A stretch of DNA of 64,000 bases from Codonopsis lanceolata (GCA_013146195.2 CM028377.1:164713824-164777823); one strand, 5' to 3'; shown: positions 21,907 through 34,618, counted from the stretch's first letter. Translations and numbers: made by a program. The notes: generated by a model from the letters alone, not told the origin.

Positions 21907-23934
21907 TCTATATGTGTTTATTATTTGTTTTTTGTGTTTTTTGTGTGTTTTTTTGGCAAATCTTTGGTTTGTGTAGAGTAAGAGTATTGGGGGGTTACTT
22001 GTATTTCCTTAGGTTAGGGTTTTATTGTAACAAGGCCAAATAGTAATGAACTAGATTAAGAGTTTTGTTACATGCCCAATAGTATTGAATTGGGTCATTA
22101 ATAAGAACTGGATTTATGATACTGGTCAATGGAAGCTAAAATAATTAGAAATCAATTAGTTCAAACCATTTATTTGAAATTGGTCAATTTGCGTTTAATA
22201 TACCTAAAAGATCCTTAAATCCTAAATTGAAATTACATCTTTTTACCTTCTTGTACCCAATCACATCGAGGAAATTTATTGTTAATAGTAGTTTTTTTTT
22301 TTTTTTACTTTTAATGACCATAAACTAAACAAAATAAATGACATCAAATCACAAAATGGATAAATAAAATTAAGAAGTTTGAAAACCCAACGTTGGTTGT
22401 CTTGGTCAAGCTAAAATAGTCATGTACGTATACTTGATGTCTTAGCTCAATTCTTAGATGTACAATACTTTGAGGACCTTTGTTTTGGAAATCAGTTTGG
22501 GAACCCTATATAGCCAGGGTTGCAGTTAGATAATATTACGAACAAACTACTCGAGTTTGGCGTGTGTTAGGTTTGGTAAAAAGTTGTCATGTGAGATAAT
22601 TTAATCAATCTCAAACAAACTTTGAAGCTCGTTAATTTAGACAGTACTCCGTCATTTTGGAATGTTTTAATTAAATAGTATATTTTTAAAAATTAAATAA
22701 TAAAACTGTCATTTTTTTAAAAAAGTTTAACTTTCAAATGAGAGCTTTTTGCTTGGAACGGAGGGAGTATTTAGCATCCTAGTTCCTTTTCACAGACAAC
22801 TGAAGTAAAATATATAGGATGTAGTTCAACTCAATAAGCGGAGGTTAATTTAAGAATATGAAAATAGACCAACCTAAAAACCAATATCAATTGACGAAGC
22901 TCCATTTTATTTTATTTTATTTTTTAGTTACTTGTTTTTTTATAATAACTTTAGTTTTCATTGACTAAAAGTCACCAATGATTATTGAAAGTAAACAATA
23001 AAACCCGGTCACACATACTCTTAGTACACCTAGGAAGATTCCATTTGTTTTCTTCCTAAATTGGAAAATAATCTTCTCATCCTCTTAGTTAGTAACTTTA
23101 AGAAGTCTTCTCCCTATTGTGTATTTGCTCTTCTTATTAAAAATAGCCTTAGAAAATTGGTTTTTTCACGCAATGTAGATGCTCTAACCATATTGCATCC
23201 ATCGTACTGTACGTATTCTTTCAATATATTGTATCTTATTTAAAAGTTTATGACAATTGCCTAATACCCTACCTCGAGACTTGTTTGAGGCGATGGAGCT
23301 CAACTATTTTGTACTCGTAGGACAGTTCCTGCCGGAGCTTTACTTTACGACAAGCAGAACGAGTCTAAAACGGAAAACTTGTGTGGGAGATTCTTCCAGC
23401 CGATGCTTATCTCGGTATCTAAAAGTAGTAGTAAAAATAAAGAAAATTTCTTTTGTGCAATATTTATAGTAAATGTACAAGTTTATGTAAGCTAAGGAAA
23501 TTGTAAAAATATTGTACATACTAAATAGCGATATTGGTGAAATGGTGGGATCTAAAAAGTATTGCATATTTCTTAGGAATCTTTTCCTTAGAGTACTAAT
23601 ATCATCTTAATGTATTTATTTGGTTTCGATTGTAAATATAGTTATAACCTTTGACCAATTTTGTGGTAATTGATGAAGTAAATTGAATAAGTGATAAAGT
23701 AGAATCATTTATAACATTTGACCAAAATTTAAGAAAATCAAAGGAAACATTGTTATTGATATATCTAAGGGAACTTTATTTAAAAAAAGATATTACACGG
23801 GATCCAGAAGTGATATATCGAATCACTGTTTGATAAACATTTATTTTGTCTTTAGGTAATAAAATTTTCAATCGTGGATACAATTAAAAGTTCTATCAAT
23901 TTTCAACTATACAATTAAAAATTTAGAGCACATT
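21907..23934 (+). mobile_element. 5' noncoding part of Helitron copy B
   Basis: It begins TCTATATGTG directly after the preceding CTAG and runs to the Rep coding region. It is AT-rich and includes the Stowaway-like MITE at 22647-22767. The sequence recurs at 34631-35827 (with deletions), 50441-52440 and inverted at 1-1203. A 70-codon frame at 23257-23469 recurs at 35162 but begins with TTG, not ATG, so I do not call it a gene. Confidence 0.65.
22647..22767. mobile_element. Stowaway-like MITE in copy B
   Basis: CTCCGTCATTTTGGAA at the left and TTGGAACGGAGGGAG at the right form inverted termini, flanked by TA on each side. It is 121 bp and AT-rich. Equivalents lie at 345-464 and 51187-51309; copy C lost it in a deletion. 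Confidence 0.65.
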
Positions 23935-26678
23935 CGGCAAGATAATGCAAAGAAATGCATTTACAAGTCTTGGATGTACAATAGATAGAAGTGTCCTCAT
24001 TGGCGAGATGTCCTTATAGCTTCATTATCCACAAAGAATTACGACATTGTACTGGTGCTTTATTACCACAACCGGGTACAGATCCCGTGTATGCTCAATT
24101 TTATATATATGATCCGTTGGCTGCACTAAATAGTCGATCGTCATCGTCATAATCTGGGATTGGATTGAGAACTCTTAAGGAGCATACAAGAATGTTTGTT
24201 ACAAAATAATACATTTGTAACTATATTTCGTCAAGCTCACGAAATATTAAAGCAACAAAACCAAGCTCAATCTAATCAAAATTTACCTGCATGTTTGCAT
24301 TATAATCCAAGGAGAGATCCACGACGGTATAATGCACCAACAATAGATTAGATTGCAGTAATCTTGCCAGGTGATGGTAGTGAAAAGATAGGTACAAGAG
24401 ATATTGTTGTACATTATAGAGGAGATTGAGGCTTGATGCAAATTAGTGAATGTCACCCGGCATACGCACCACTCCATTACATGTTATTATTTCCATTTGG
24501 GGAGCTAGGGTGGGAACCATCAATGACTCTTTGGGATGTGCGTAGAAATGCTCCAAACACTACAAGTAGAAGCCGACTCACAATGATGGATTACTATAGT
24601 TATCGTTTATTCCAACGAACTTCAGAATATTCAACTATTTTGAGAGCCCAAAAACGGTTTCAGGAATTTTTAGTGGTTGCTTGGGCTGCAACAGAGCAAA
24701 GTCGTCTTTACCACATCAAAGAAAACCAAGTTCAGTTTCTTCGTTTTGATCGCTATAAAGACCTCAAAGAAATCTTCGATGAAGAGGGACCAATTCCTGA
24801 TGAAATTGGCAAGAGATGATGTATTGTAACGCCCGAGCCTCGAAACGGTTCTCTGGCGTACGCCAGAGCGAGCACGGAGCACCTTGGGTCATCAGGCCCA
24901 CCATAAGCCGACCCAAAATTCTAAGGACCGGACCTGATGAAATTAGCAAGAGATTCATTGTAACGCCCCGAGCCCGAAATCCTGGTTTGCTACGCGTAGC
25001 CCACATACTGGCCCACTAAGTACGCAGCACCTTTGGTCATCAGGCCCACCACAAGTCGACCCAAAAGTCCATGGATGATGTTAGTGCCCAGTAGTAGTGC
25101 ATGACTACCTTATAAATCACACACAAGTCCCACATCTACCCGATGTGGGATTGAGGTATTATAATATCCCCTACTTAAATCCTTGACGTCCTCGTCAAGG
25201 CCGAATCGTACCCCGGGCGATGCAGGATTCAAGAGGTGGCTGGTACGAGGATCAAGATGTGGCTCCCACCTTCTGCGGTGTAGCACTTTGTTCCTACATT
25301 TCCGGCCGGGACCCGCTCTAATACCATTGGTAACGCCCTGAGCTCGAAAGCCTGGTTCGCTATGCGTAGCCCACACTGGCCCACTGAGCACATAACACCT
25401 TGGGTCATAAGGCCCACCACAAGCCGATCCAAAAGTCCATGAATGATGTTGGTGCCCAGTAGTAGTGCATGACTACCTTATAAATCACACACAAGTCCCA
25501 CATCTACCCGATGTAGGATTGGGGTATTAAATGTATTCTCATTTCTGCTTTCACTGATGGATCAAGGCAGATGTATGAAATATTTCAGGATTCTATGACT
25601 ATTACTCGCACTTACAAACACCCAGAAATTTTCTTAACCATGACAGCTAACCCAATGTGGTCAGAAATTAATGACGCTCTACCTAATCAAACTTCTACTG
25701 ATCGACCAGATTTGGTTTCTCGAGTTTTTGAATTGAAAAGACGACAATTGATGAGAACACTAAAAGAAAATAGGGTGTTTGGCCACATAAAAACATATGT
25801 TTTCATAATTGAATTTCAATAAAAGGGATTGCCTCATATGCATGCATTGTTTTTTTCTCGTAGAACGAGATAAGATCAAAACACCCGAACAAGTATATAG
25901 GGTGGTTTGTGCCGAGTTACCCGATCCGGTCACTAAGCCTACACTTTTCGACACGGTTAAGAGATGCATGCTACATGGACCATGTGGGATGAGAAACACG
26001 AGGGCTCAATGTATGGACAATAATTATTACAAGAAAAGATACCCAAAACTTTGGGTTGAAACTACTTCTATTGATGTTGACGGTTATCCTATCTATCGTC
26101 GTCGTAACAATGGCTTTCTATTGATAGTCAATGGGAAACAAGTGGATCATATAGATGTTGTACCATATAATCCTTATCTCACGGAGATGTTTAACTGTCG
26201 TATTAATGTGGAGGTATGTACTAGAATGAGATGTGTGAAGTACATTAATAAATATATCTACAAAGGCCATGATAGAACAACAATGGTTTTGGGAGAGGTG
26301 ATGAGATCAAACAATATCTTGATGCGAGGTATATAGTTCCGCCAGAAGCTACATGGTGGTTATTTGGCGATACTTTACATGAATTTCCTAATGTTATTAG
26401 ATTGGATCTCCATCTACCTGGTGAACATAATGTTACATATGATTCAAGACGATCACGAGATCAGATAGCTCAACAAGATGATGAGAAAGTAACAAAATTA
26501 ATGGCTTTTTTTAAAATTATTGTGCTTACGACGAAATGGCCCGAGATTTAACATATCAACAAATGCCAAAGAACTATACGTGGTAGAAATCCTTTTGCCA
26601 ACGTAGAGATCCCAACCGTCCAAGCAATGCTATTGATAGAATTTATTTTGCCAATCCCTCCAATGGTGAGAAATTTTA
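23935..26678 (+). pseudogene. Helitron RepHel Rep region, copy B (first part)
   Basis: The N-terminal Helitron-like domain starts near LEHIRQ (23938) and runs through GALLPQPG, HPAYAPLHYMLLFPFGELGW (about 24450) and SRLTMMDYYSYRL. The HUH endonuclease motif LPHMHALFFS lies at 25829-25858 (HMH at 25835-25843) and the two-tyrosine motif KYINKYIYKG at 26238-26267. These are the nicking and joining residues of Helitron rolling-circle transposition. The frame is broken by stops, a frameshift just before HMH, a TRIM insertion (24825-25531) and a LINE at 26694. Coding sequence resumes at 32457. Confidence 0.9.
24825..25531 (-). mobile_element. TRIM (terminal-repeat retrotransposon in miniature) with extra partial LTR
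   Basis: On the minus strand an LTR (25531-25328) is followed by a primer site TGGTATTAGAGC (complement of 25315-25326), a very short interior, a purine tract and a second LTR (25163-24959). On the plus strand each LTR starts like TGTAACGCCCC and ends near GGGGTATTA, with AAATCACACACAAG and CCCGATGTGGGAT inside, reminiscent of Cassandra-type TRIM LTRs. The target repeat TGTAT/TGTAT is readable at the solo-LTR copy (36550-36754). A partial LTR (24825-24913) followed by about 30 bp of repeated host sequence precedes it. No coding region. Confidence 0.75.
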
Positions 26679-26883
26679 CCTTAGACTATTACTTTTTTTT
26701 TTTTAATAGGGAAACAGGGGCGGCACCCTGCAGGATTTATTGAATAAAGAAAATAATACAAACTTGAGGGGGACAACCGGCCTTGCCCTTATAAGAGGGA
26801 GGACGGAGGAGCCTGACCTCGAAAAAGAAATAGCTTACAAAATCAAGAGCCCTAAATAACTCAAAACAAGACAAGCTAAAATA

Positions 26884-27955
26884 TTAAGAAATACGCAGAT
26901 AAGGCGTGCCCACTTTGTCAAGAGAAATCAGACCCCGAATTTTCCTCGGCAATTGCTCCATAGAGAAAAAGTAGAAATCCCTTTCTTCATCACATCCCAA
27001 ATTAGCTAAGGCATCAGCTACTGAGTTAGCTTCCCTAAAACAATGAGATATGGAAAGCTGCAACGAGGAAACAATGGAACTCATGGCCTTAAATAAATAT
27101 CTGCATTGCCAAGGAGGAGGCGATCCACCCAGCAGATCAACAAGCACTTTAGAATCAACTTCAACATTGGCCGGTCGGATATTATTGTCTTGCAGCCACA
27201 CCAGACCAATAAGAAGAGCTTGGCATTCAGCCAAGAAGTTGGACAGCACACCAAAACTTTTGGCATAAGCGTAAATAATGTCTCCGAAATTATTCCGAAT
27301 AATGCCCCCTCCAGCACTTAAACCTGGGTTTCCACGGCTGGCCCCATCCGAATTAAGTTTAAAGTACCCCATGTTCGGTTTGGTCCAAGTGATGGACTGA
27401 ATTGAAATGGTGCGATGGCGCTGAATACGAGGGAAATAAGGTCGATCAGAAAATGTTGTTCCCAAAAATCCAGCGGCTTCCAAAGAGGAGGAGATAAGAT
27501 GCTTAATAATATGCAATAATATTCGAGGCGGGACTGCGAACATCATCAAAACAGGCTCTATTTCTGGCTTTCCAAAGCTCCCATAGAATAATGGGGGGAG
27601 CGATAATGTGACTGGAAGATTTGGGAAATAACAACCACCAATTGGTGCAAACTTGAGCAATGGAAGAAAGATGAATGGGCACCTCACCTAGATCATGAAA
27701 CACAGACCAAACAGCTTGAGCAGTAGCGCTATGTAAAAACACATGTGAGTAAGTTTCCGTATGCCCTTGAGAACAACAATAGCAGCGAGATGCTATGGCA
27801 ATACCCTTTTTAATGATACTCTCATCTATAGGAATTTTCTGATTCCAAAGCTTCCACATGAAGATACTAATATGATTGGGGAGATATTTGTACCAAATAT
27901 ATTTGGAAGAAAAGAAATAGCGAGTGGGATCGAACCAAATCCCAAGCCGCGACAA
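26884..27955 (-). pseudogene. LINE ORF2 C-terminus: zf-RVT and RNase H
   Basis: The upstream part on the minus strand (27955-27640) reads a zf-RVT domain with KYLPNHISIFMWKLWNQKIP and the Cys/His cluster RCYCCSQGHTETYSHVFLHS. After a frame change comes the plant RNase H domain (about 27380-26960). It has KLNSDGASRGNPG (first catalytic Asp), AECQALLIGL (Glu), VEVDSKVLVDLL (Asp) and REANSVADALANLG (last Asp). The catalytic set looks complete. The native stop is near 26884. Confidence 0.85.
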
Positions 27956-28433
27956 AGAAGCTACCGCAGGTTATTTGTCAGCGAGGGGAACATACGGATC
28001 ATCATTTAAGGTAAGGCGAATCTTTGATGAGCAGGGCCATAGTAGGCTCAATGGAATGAAGAGCGAGGGCTAATCGAGGCGGTTGATAAAAGATCTTTGA
28101 CAATAGCAAAACACAGTCGAAGGCTTAGGGAAACAGCCCGATAGAGACCAATTATCCAACCATAAATCACAATGGCCTCTGCCAATAATCCAGGCAATAT
28201 TTTGTTCTGCCGTAGGGCGGGCCCAGCACATGCGACGCCATATACTTGAACCAACAGACTGAGCAAGTGAAGGGTGACAGGAGGCTGCGGTATATTTTTC
28301 GATATAAATTGAGCCCAGGCTGGAATTGCATCTAAATCGCCACCAAAGCTTCAGGAGTAAGCTTTGGCGATATCGATAATGGTCCTAATACCAACACCTC
28401 CTTCTTGAGTCGGACTACGACACTTATACCATG

Positions 28434-31126
28434 CTATCCAATGAGTTTTCGACTTGTTGTCAATCGAACCCCAAAAAAATTGGCTAGAATTCTATTAATG
28501 AGATTGATGATGTAGGATGGGGGATCAAGAATGGCAATTTGATACATAATAATCAATTGAAGAACCGAATTGATAAGGGTAACTTTGCCTGCCTGATTTA
28601 AATATGCTCCGACCAAGAATTATCTGAGCTTGAAGTTTGGCAATTAGGGGATCAAACAAGCTTTTCTTCTTTCTACCTTCGAAAATAGGGCAACCAAGAT
28701 AGGTGACAGGAAGAGCTCGATAAGAGAACCCTAAATGATGTCGAATATTATTAATTCTTGAGTGATCAGAGATTGAAGAGACCATGAAGCAACTTTTTTG
28801 AGCATTGATGAGGCGACCGAGACCACTTTCATAAGACGAAAGAAGGTTCAGATGTTGAAGAAGAGCGCTTATTACCATTGCAAAAGATCATCACATCATC
28901 TGCAAAGGCAAGATGGGAAATAATCGGACAACCACTAGAAGATGAATAAGCAAAATGGGGATGAGAGAGGTGAAGATTGTTAAGACCAGGCTTAAGACTT
29001 AACTGCAATGATGAAAAGGCTAGAGAGAGGGGTCACTGCAGCGAATGCCTCTTGAAGAGGGGAAATAGCCTGTTGGACAACCATTGATGAGAACCGAGAA
29101 CCAATTGTTGGATATAATGCGCCAGATCAGATCAATAAAAAATTCACTGAAACCAAATCTGCGGAGGACCTTGATAAGGAAATGCCAATTGACCCGGTCA
29201 AAAGCTTTTGCCATATCGAGTTTGATAATAACGTTGGAGCCATTAACCTTCTTTTTCAAATGATGAGGACGACTCTTGAGCCAACAAAATGTTATCTGAA
29301 TTAATCTACCCTTGGTGAACGCACTTTGATTATCTGATATGATATAGGGAAGAATACTAGACAAACGGGCAGATAGAAGCTTGGATATGACCTTATTACA
29401 GAAGTTGCAGAGACTGATCGGGCGAAGATCCTTAAAGGAGGATATTATATCAGACTTGGGCAGTAAAAGAAGAGAAGTGCTCGACCAAGCCTTAGGAAAA
29501 TCATAACCCATAAAAATTCAAGAATTGCCAAATGAAAATCTCTGCAATTATGTCCCAACAAGGCGTAAAAATTTTCCCGTGAAAGCAGATGCGGACTGCG
29601 GCGCTATCACCATTCAGGGAAAAAGTGGCCTTCTTGATTTCTTCTAAGCTCGGAGTTGAGCTAAGGTGGTCATTTTGCTCTAAAGAGACAAGAGAAGGAA
29701 TAACATTAAGAAGCTCATCATCATAAGTGTCGCAAGCTGTAAGCTGATCTTGAAAGAAATCAACCGCAGCTCTTTGAATACCCTCCTTGTTGTTAACTTC
29801 ATTACCATACTTATCCTGTATTTTGTGGATAGAGAGCTTATTGTGGGTTTGTTTCACCGAAGCATGGAACAGCTTAGTATTCCCTACTCCCTCCTTAAGC
29901 CATTTAAGATAAGACTTTTGGCGCCAATACTCCTCTTCAGTTTTGAGCTTCTGACGAAGAACAGCCTGGGCAAGATGGAGAGCTGCTCGGTTATTTCCAT
30001 CATTACAAGACTCATAAATAATTTCTTTGGCCAAAACATCATCTTCAGCATCTTTGACAGCTTGAAATATATTACCAAAAATTAACTTATTCCAGCTTTG
30101 CAAAGCCTTTTTAACTTGACGAAGCTTTTGAGAAAAGGCCACCATAGGCCTGCCCCCCGTGGGAATACACCAAGCTTGCCGAACTGTGTCCAAGAAGGTA
30201 GGATGAGAAACCCACATATTCTGAAACCTGAATTGCGCAGGAGTAGAATCCCTATTTTGAGAGGTAACAACTAAAATAGGAGAATGGTCGGAGCACGTTC
30301 TATTAAGGTGATCCACAGTTGTAGCATCAAAAAAAGATAACCACTGAGAGTTACAAACCATCCTATCAATTCGCTGAAAAATTGTGGCCTGCCCATCGCG
30401 ATTATTGCACCAGGTAAACTTGCTCCCCCTATAGCCAATATCATTAAGCCCAGCCGCATTGAGGCAAGCCTGAAAATCAGCCGCACCAAGTCTATCCCAA
30501 CCATTACCTCCAGTTTTTTCATGAGCTGCCAATACAATATTAAAGTCCCCTCCCACTAACCAAGGTAACTGAGAGAACTGTCTGCCCAAATCAATTAATT
30601 CATCCCATAGAGCGTGACGATCTATCGCTAAGCACTTAGCGTAGACCGCGGTAACAAAGACATGATTCGACCAAGAGTGATGGCGAAGCTGAAGAGTGAT
30701 TTGCTGTGAGGAGTCAGTAATCACCTGACAAGAAAAAACTGATTTCACCAAAATCCAGATATTATTAGCCGAATTATGAAAAGAATACCGAAACTTTAAA
30801 CGACGCGCTAAATGAGAAAGATTGGAATTGTTTATCTTAGGTTCACTGAGAGCCAAAAAGGAAATTTTGTGGAGCTTAATAAGCTTTTTGAGGCGGGCAA
30901 CCGTAATATCGTTCCCCACGCCTCTTAAGTTCCAGAAGAGGCAGCTACTCGTCATGAGAAACCGTTGCATGCTGGCCGTTATTGGTTTTTTCTTGTGCTT
31001 GAGATCTGGTTGCCCTATCTGTATTGGGAATATTAGCCGGTTTGCGTCCCCGTTTTTTCTTGGTAGGAGCTTCCAAATTAAGAGCTTCCACGTTAGTATC
31101 ATTAAGCTCACCATCTTCCTCTTCAA
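28434..31126 (-). pseudogene. LINE ORF2: endonuclease and reverse transcriptase
   Basis: The ORF2 Met is probably at 30970 (MQRFLMTSS), just overlapping the end of the ORF1 tail frame. The APE-type endonuclease (about 30945-30250) shows FWNLRGVGN, LSEPKI, LVGGDFNIVL and CSDHSPIL. RT follows: LLLPKSD, LRPISLCNF, VIIKLDMAKAFDRVNWHFL (about 29210) and the catalytic FADDVMIFCN (about 28890). Frameshifts near 29505, 29030 and 28620 and the further frame change before zf-RVT split it, so the copy is inactive although the motifs are well kept. Confidence 0.9.
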
Positions 31127-32389
31127 TCAAATTTAGGACTGCAAAACGATTGGGGGAGATCACTGGTTCGGATGGCTGGTCTTGATCAAAATCTTTGTTT
31201 ATAGCTTTTGGGGAATCAACCATATGGGAAGATTCTGGGATCTCTTCAATGATAACTTGCTGAGCTGGATGAGAATCAGTAGGGGCCGAGACATTCACTT
31301 CTTGGACTTGATCTTTTTGAGCAACCGAAGGGGGGACTTTTTGATGTGTGTTTGTGGATGAAGGGGGACTTTTTGATGTGTGTTTATGGTTTGGTTGGGG
31401 CTATCATTACAAGACATATCAGAAGGGCCAGCTACTGGAGGGTTAGATTTAGGGTTAAGGGAAACTTGGACAGTGGGCTCAGAAGCTGGAATTTTAGCTT
31501 TCCATTATTGAGTTGGTTGTTTTTCCTTTAAAGGAGCGGGAGGAGGAGTAGAAGAGGGACCTGGTTGTTGTGATTGGTTGAGATCCGGTGCCTTATCAGT
31601 ATTGGAGGTATTGGAATGAAGTTTGCATGAGTCCTCATTATGACCTTGACGATAACAATGCATGCAATATTTTGGGAGCCGCTCTGCAACGATAGTTTGC
31701 CAAAAACCACCGGAAGGGCCACAGTCTATCCAAACTCGATGAGGAATCGGCTTAGTTAGATCAATTTCTATGCAGATTCTGGCCACGCTTGGTCTTGATA
31801 AATTGGCAGTCGGAGAATCAATGAGAAGAGGTTTGCCTATCATGTTAGCAATAGAGAATAATGCATGCTTATTAAACAAAAAGATGGGAAGGTTAGGGAA
31901 CGCAAACCAAACTGGAACAATCGGGCTCTCCACATCAGGTCGAAACGAAGGAGTCCATTTAAAAACTCTCATCGGGAAGGAACCTAAGAACCATTGGTCC
32001 TTAATCCATAGTCTTTGAAAGTCAGCTTCATGGTGGGTTTGAATAAGCACATGCTTCATGTCCAAATGACCGAGAGTTACAGCCGCCTTTAAGCCAAATG
32101 TTTGAAATTCTTTTCGCATAGTTTCCATTGAGGGCCTGCCATGAGAGAATTTTCCAACTAGGGTGAGCTGAAAAGGCCGAGATAGGAGATTGATCATGTC
32201 TTGAGAGAGGCGCAAGGCCGGCTCTCCTTTGTGTGTTGAAGGAGGGATAAAATCCATTGTAGGCTGAGAAGATAAAGAAGGTGCGACAATGGAAGCAAAA
32301 GACTTCTTTATTGTAGGAGAAGGAGGCATCGTAGGGTTAACCCCATGGGGGATCTCGGCCACAGCCGATTCCATGCCGGCAAGGGCCAA
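30945..32389 (-). pseudogene. LINE ORF1 (DUF4283 and CCHC protein)
   Basis: The open part (32389-31505, 294 codons) starts MALAGMESAVAEI. It has a DUF4283-like domain (from about residue 60, with LTLVGKFSHGRPS and QWFLGSFPMRVFKW) and one CCHC knuckle CMHCYRQGHNEDSC near residue 245. This is the usual ORF1 of plant L1 elements, which coats LINE RNA. The C-terminal part (31298-30945, with NRFAVLNLIEEEDGE and KKKRGRKP) is in another frame. A 32-bp tandem duplication near 31331-31394 is not a multiple of three and may have caused the shift. Confidence 0.85.
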
Positions 32390-32456
32390 AACGGCTAACC
32401 CTAACGGCTGCAGAAAACGCTAGAGAGAATTACTAGAGAGGCCTTAGACTATTACT

Positions 32457-32837
32457 AATTACCGTGAAAGGCCCAAGATCATGGGAAAATTTACGAACAC
32501 ACAATGGTGTTGAATATAATACGTTCAATGATGCATGTGTTGTACGCGGTCTTTTAAAAGATGACGACGAATGGACGCAATGTTTACAAGAGGAATTAGT
32601 TATAAAAAAACGGGATACCAATTGAGAAGATTATTTGCGCTTATTCTAACACAATGTTCTCCGATACAGCCCGATCAATTGTGGAATAATTTCGCAATGA
32701 ATATATGTGATGATCTTCCACACAAATTACGCACCAACTTTAAAATTACAAATCTGGGTGATGGTCAAGTTACAGATTATGGTTTGCATCTCTTGAATGA
32801 AATATTACAAGAATCTGAAAAAAGATTAGAGGATTTT
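32457..32837 (+). pseudogene. Helitron RepHel, copy B (continuation after the LINE)
   Basis: Coding sequence resumes after the LINE target duplication with VKGPRSWENLRTHNGV-like sequence and QLWNNFAMNICDDLPHKL, the region between Rep and helicase. It stops at LEDF, where the gypsy LTR begins after ATTTT. The same LTR junction occurs in copy C at 38298. The helicase half of copy B is missing because sequence jumps from this LTR to the 5' part of copy C. Confidence 0.85.
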
Positions 32838-34618
32838 TGTAACACCCAGGAATTGCATATTTTATTAATTGTGCATTAGGGTGCATTAGCATAATTAATT
32901 ACGTGCTATGTGTTATGTTTAATGTGTTTATTTGTTTTGTGTTGTGGACTTGGGTAATTGCCCTACGAGAGTCTATTTGAGCTCAATAGATGTTGGGTTG
33001 AAGTGTGACGTATTTAAAATCCATATTGGACTTTGGTTATGCTAGTTATGATTTATAACGTTGGAATAGATAATGACACGTTAATGTTGAAAATGTATTT
33101 TTTCAGCTAGATTGAAACGAAATATATCGTACGTTACGTGTTTCTTTTTATATTGTTAAATTATATTTTTATTTTAAATTTGACTAATTAGTAGTGATTA
33201 GTTTATGTTTATTTGGGTCTAATTGGTGATTAATTGGTTTGAGATTTTTGACTTTTGACCAAACAATAATGTTGACATATTAAATGACTAATTATATATA
33301 TTATATTAATTCTCGCCAAGTGACTATTCATTTGGTTTTCAACCGATATCACCAATTCAGCGAGTCTGCTTTGCTTTCTTGTGCCTTTGTTTTGGTTTGA
33401 CCACTTTGGTCGGTGGTGGATACCCCTGATCCTTTTATTCAATATTTGAGCAGTGACTACTTCAATTTAACGATATTTTTCGGTAGAGGTAAGTTACTAT
33501 CTCCTTCCCTTTGTATGTAATAATATCATACATGAACCGTGGGCTACTCCCATATGATTGTTTTTAATATGGAGTATAAATAATTTAGTTACGAATTATT
33601 ATTAATTTTAACTGATTAATGTATTAAATGGTTTCAAAACCATTATTATGCCAAATAATACGTAAGTGAGATTGTGTTGGGATGAATCCCGCAAATCGTG
33701 GTGAATGCCCGAAATTTATAAAAATTAAACAAATGACTCAACGGAGTCGATTTAGAGACAATAAAATATAACGAGTGATGTGCTCGATTCCTGCGATAAT
33801 AAGGAATATTTTAGTGTAGTTTATTATATATAAAATATTACATACCTTGGTATTTGTGTGTAAGAAAATAAATGCTTAAGTGTTTATTTACAGGCAAATA
33901 AGCATGCTTGTTACGTGTGTTGAGCTCCCCTACTTTGGGACTCGGCGGTTGTGTTTATTAGCAAGTAAACATCTACTTGTGCATCGCATTGAGTCCAGCT
34001 TGCATATGCGGTTGTGTCGACAATGAGACGACGGTAGTCTTTACGAGAGTTAAATCTTGTGATCGCTACCAGTCGTTGCATGGGTCTTGTTAGAGCAAGG
34101 ATGTAGCCTTGTTAGAGAAATTCGCATGACAAACAGAAGGCTAGACTCTTGGGTAAAACTCGGGGTAATGAGACTCCTGGTTAAGTCCCAAGGTCATTGG
34201 TTCTGGATACTATTGGGTTCAGACATGGTTCAGCATGTGATCAGACATGTATCAGCGCGTGTATTACGGTAGCAACACAACTATGGTATCTGAGATACAA
34301 GTTGAGACAGAAAGCTCACCCACAGTTGCATATCCTAATTATGTGTTTAATTACGTTGATTCAATGTGCATTATAATATGATCAACGTGATATGTGCAAA
34401 TATATGTACAACTATACTTGATTTACATATGTGTTTATAACATGTGCATAACAACATGGTATGTAGTTACATATAGTAACTTACTGAATTATCACTCATA
34501 CCGTTCCCTTTATTTGTTTTCCTTAGATCCCAGTCAGGTAGGGAGTTCAAGGTGAGGCCGACGAGGCACTCGTGTACAGCAGGTTGTCTTTTGTTATGCA
34601 ACTCTGTACGAGTTTGTA
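32838..34618 (+). repeat. Gypsy 5' LTR, 3'-truncated (copy B)
   Basis: It starts TGTAACACCCAGG after ATTTT, at the same codon as the 5' LTR at 38298. It lacks the segment that the two 3'-type LTRs carry, as the 38298 LTR does. It breaks off at about 34618 in GAGTTTGTA, some 280 bp short of the LTR end. No gypsy interior follows. Confidence 0.85.

Larger units (their letters stand above)
26694..32441 (-). mobile_element. Full-length L1-type LINE
   Basis: A 5.75-kb minus-strand element bounded by a 15-bp target duplication, CCTTAGACTATTACT, at 26679-26693 and 32442-32456. The plus-strand poly-T run at 26692-26704 is the poly-A tail. ORF1 (nucleic-acid binding) and ORF2 (endonuclease, reverse transcriptase, zf-RVT, RNase H) appear in the usual order. 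The empty site is preserved in copy C near 37900-37915, so this insertion is younger than the B/C duplication. Both ORFs are frameshifted. Confidence 0.95.

Noticed and set aside
1..23111. A genuine long inverted repeat or foldback element formed by 1-4609 and 19596-23111
   Set aside because: The two arms are separate Helitron copies and the join passes through a gap of unknown size; it is recorded as a possible orientation error instead.
23257..23469. 70-codon frame repeated at 35162-35374 in the Helitron 5' region
   Set aside because: It starts at TTG, not ATG, and resembles no family. Its recurrence is explained by duplication of the whole Helitron.
24825..25531. TRIM LTRs as Cassandra elements carrying 5S rRNA-like sequence
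   Set aside because: The LTR ends and the CGATGTGGGAT word resemble Cassandra, but I could not see a convincing 5S rRNA internal promoter, so only TRIM is called.
29750..30085. 111-codon plus-strand frame
   Set aside because: Antisense shadow of the LINE ORF2 coding sequence.
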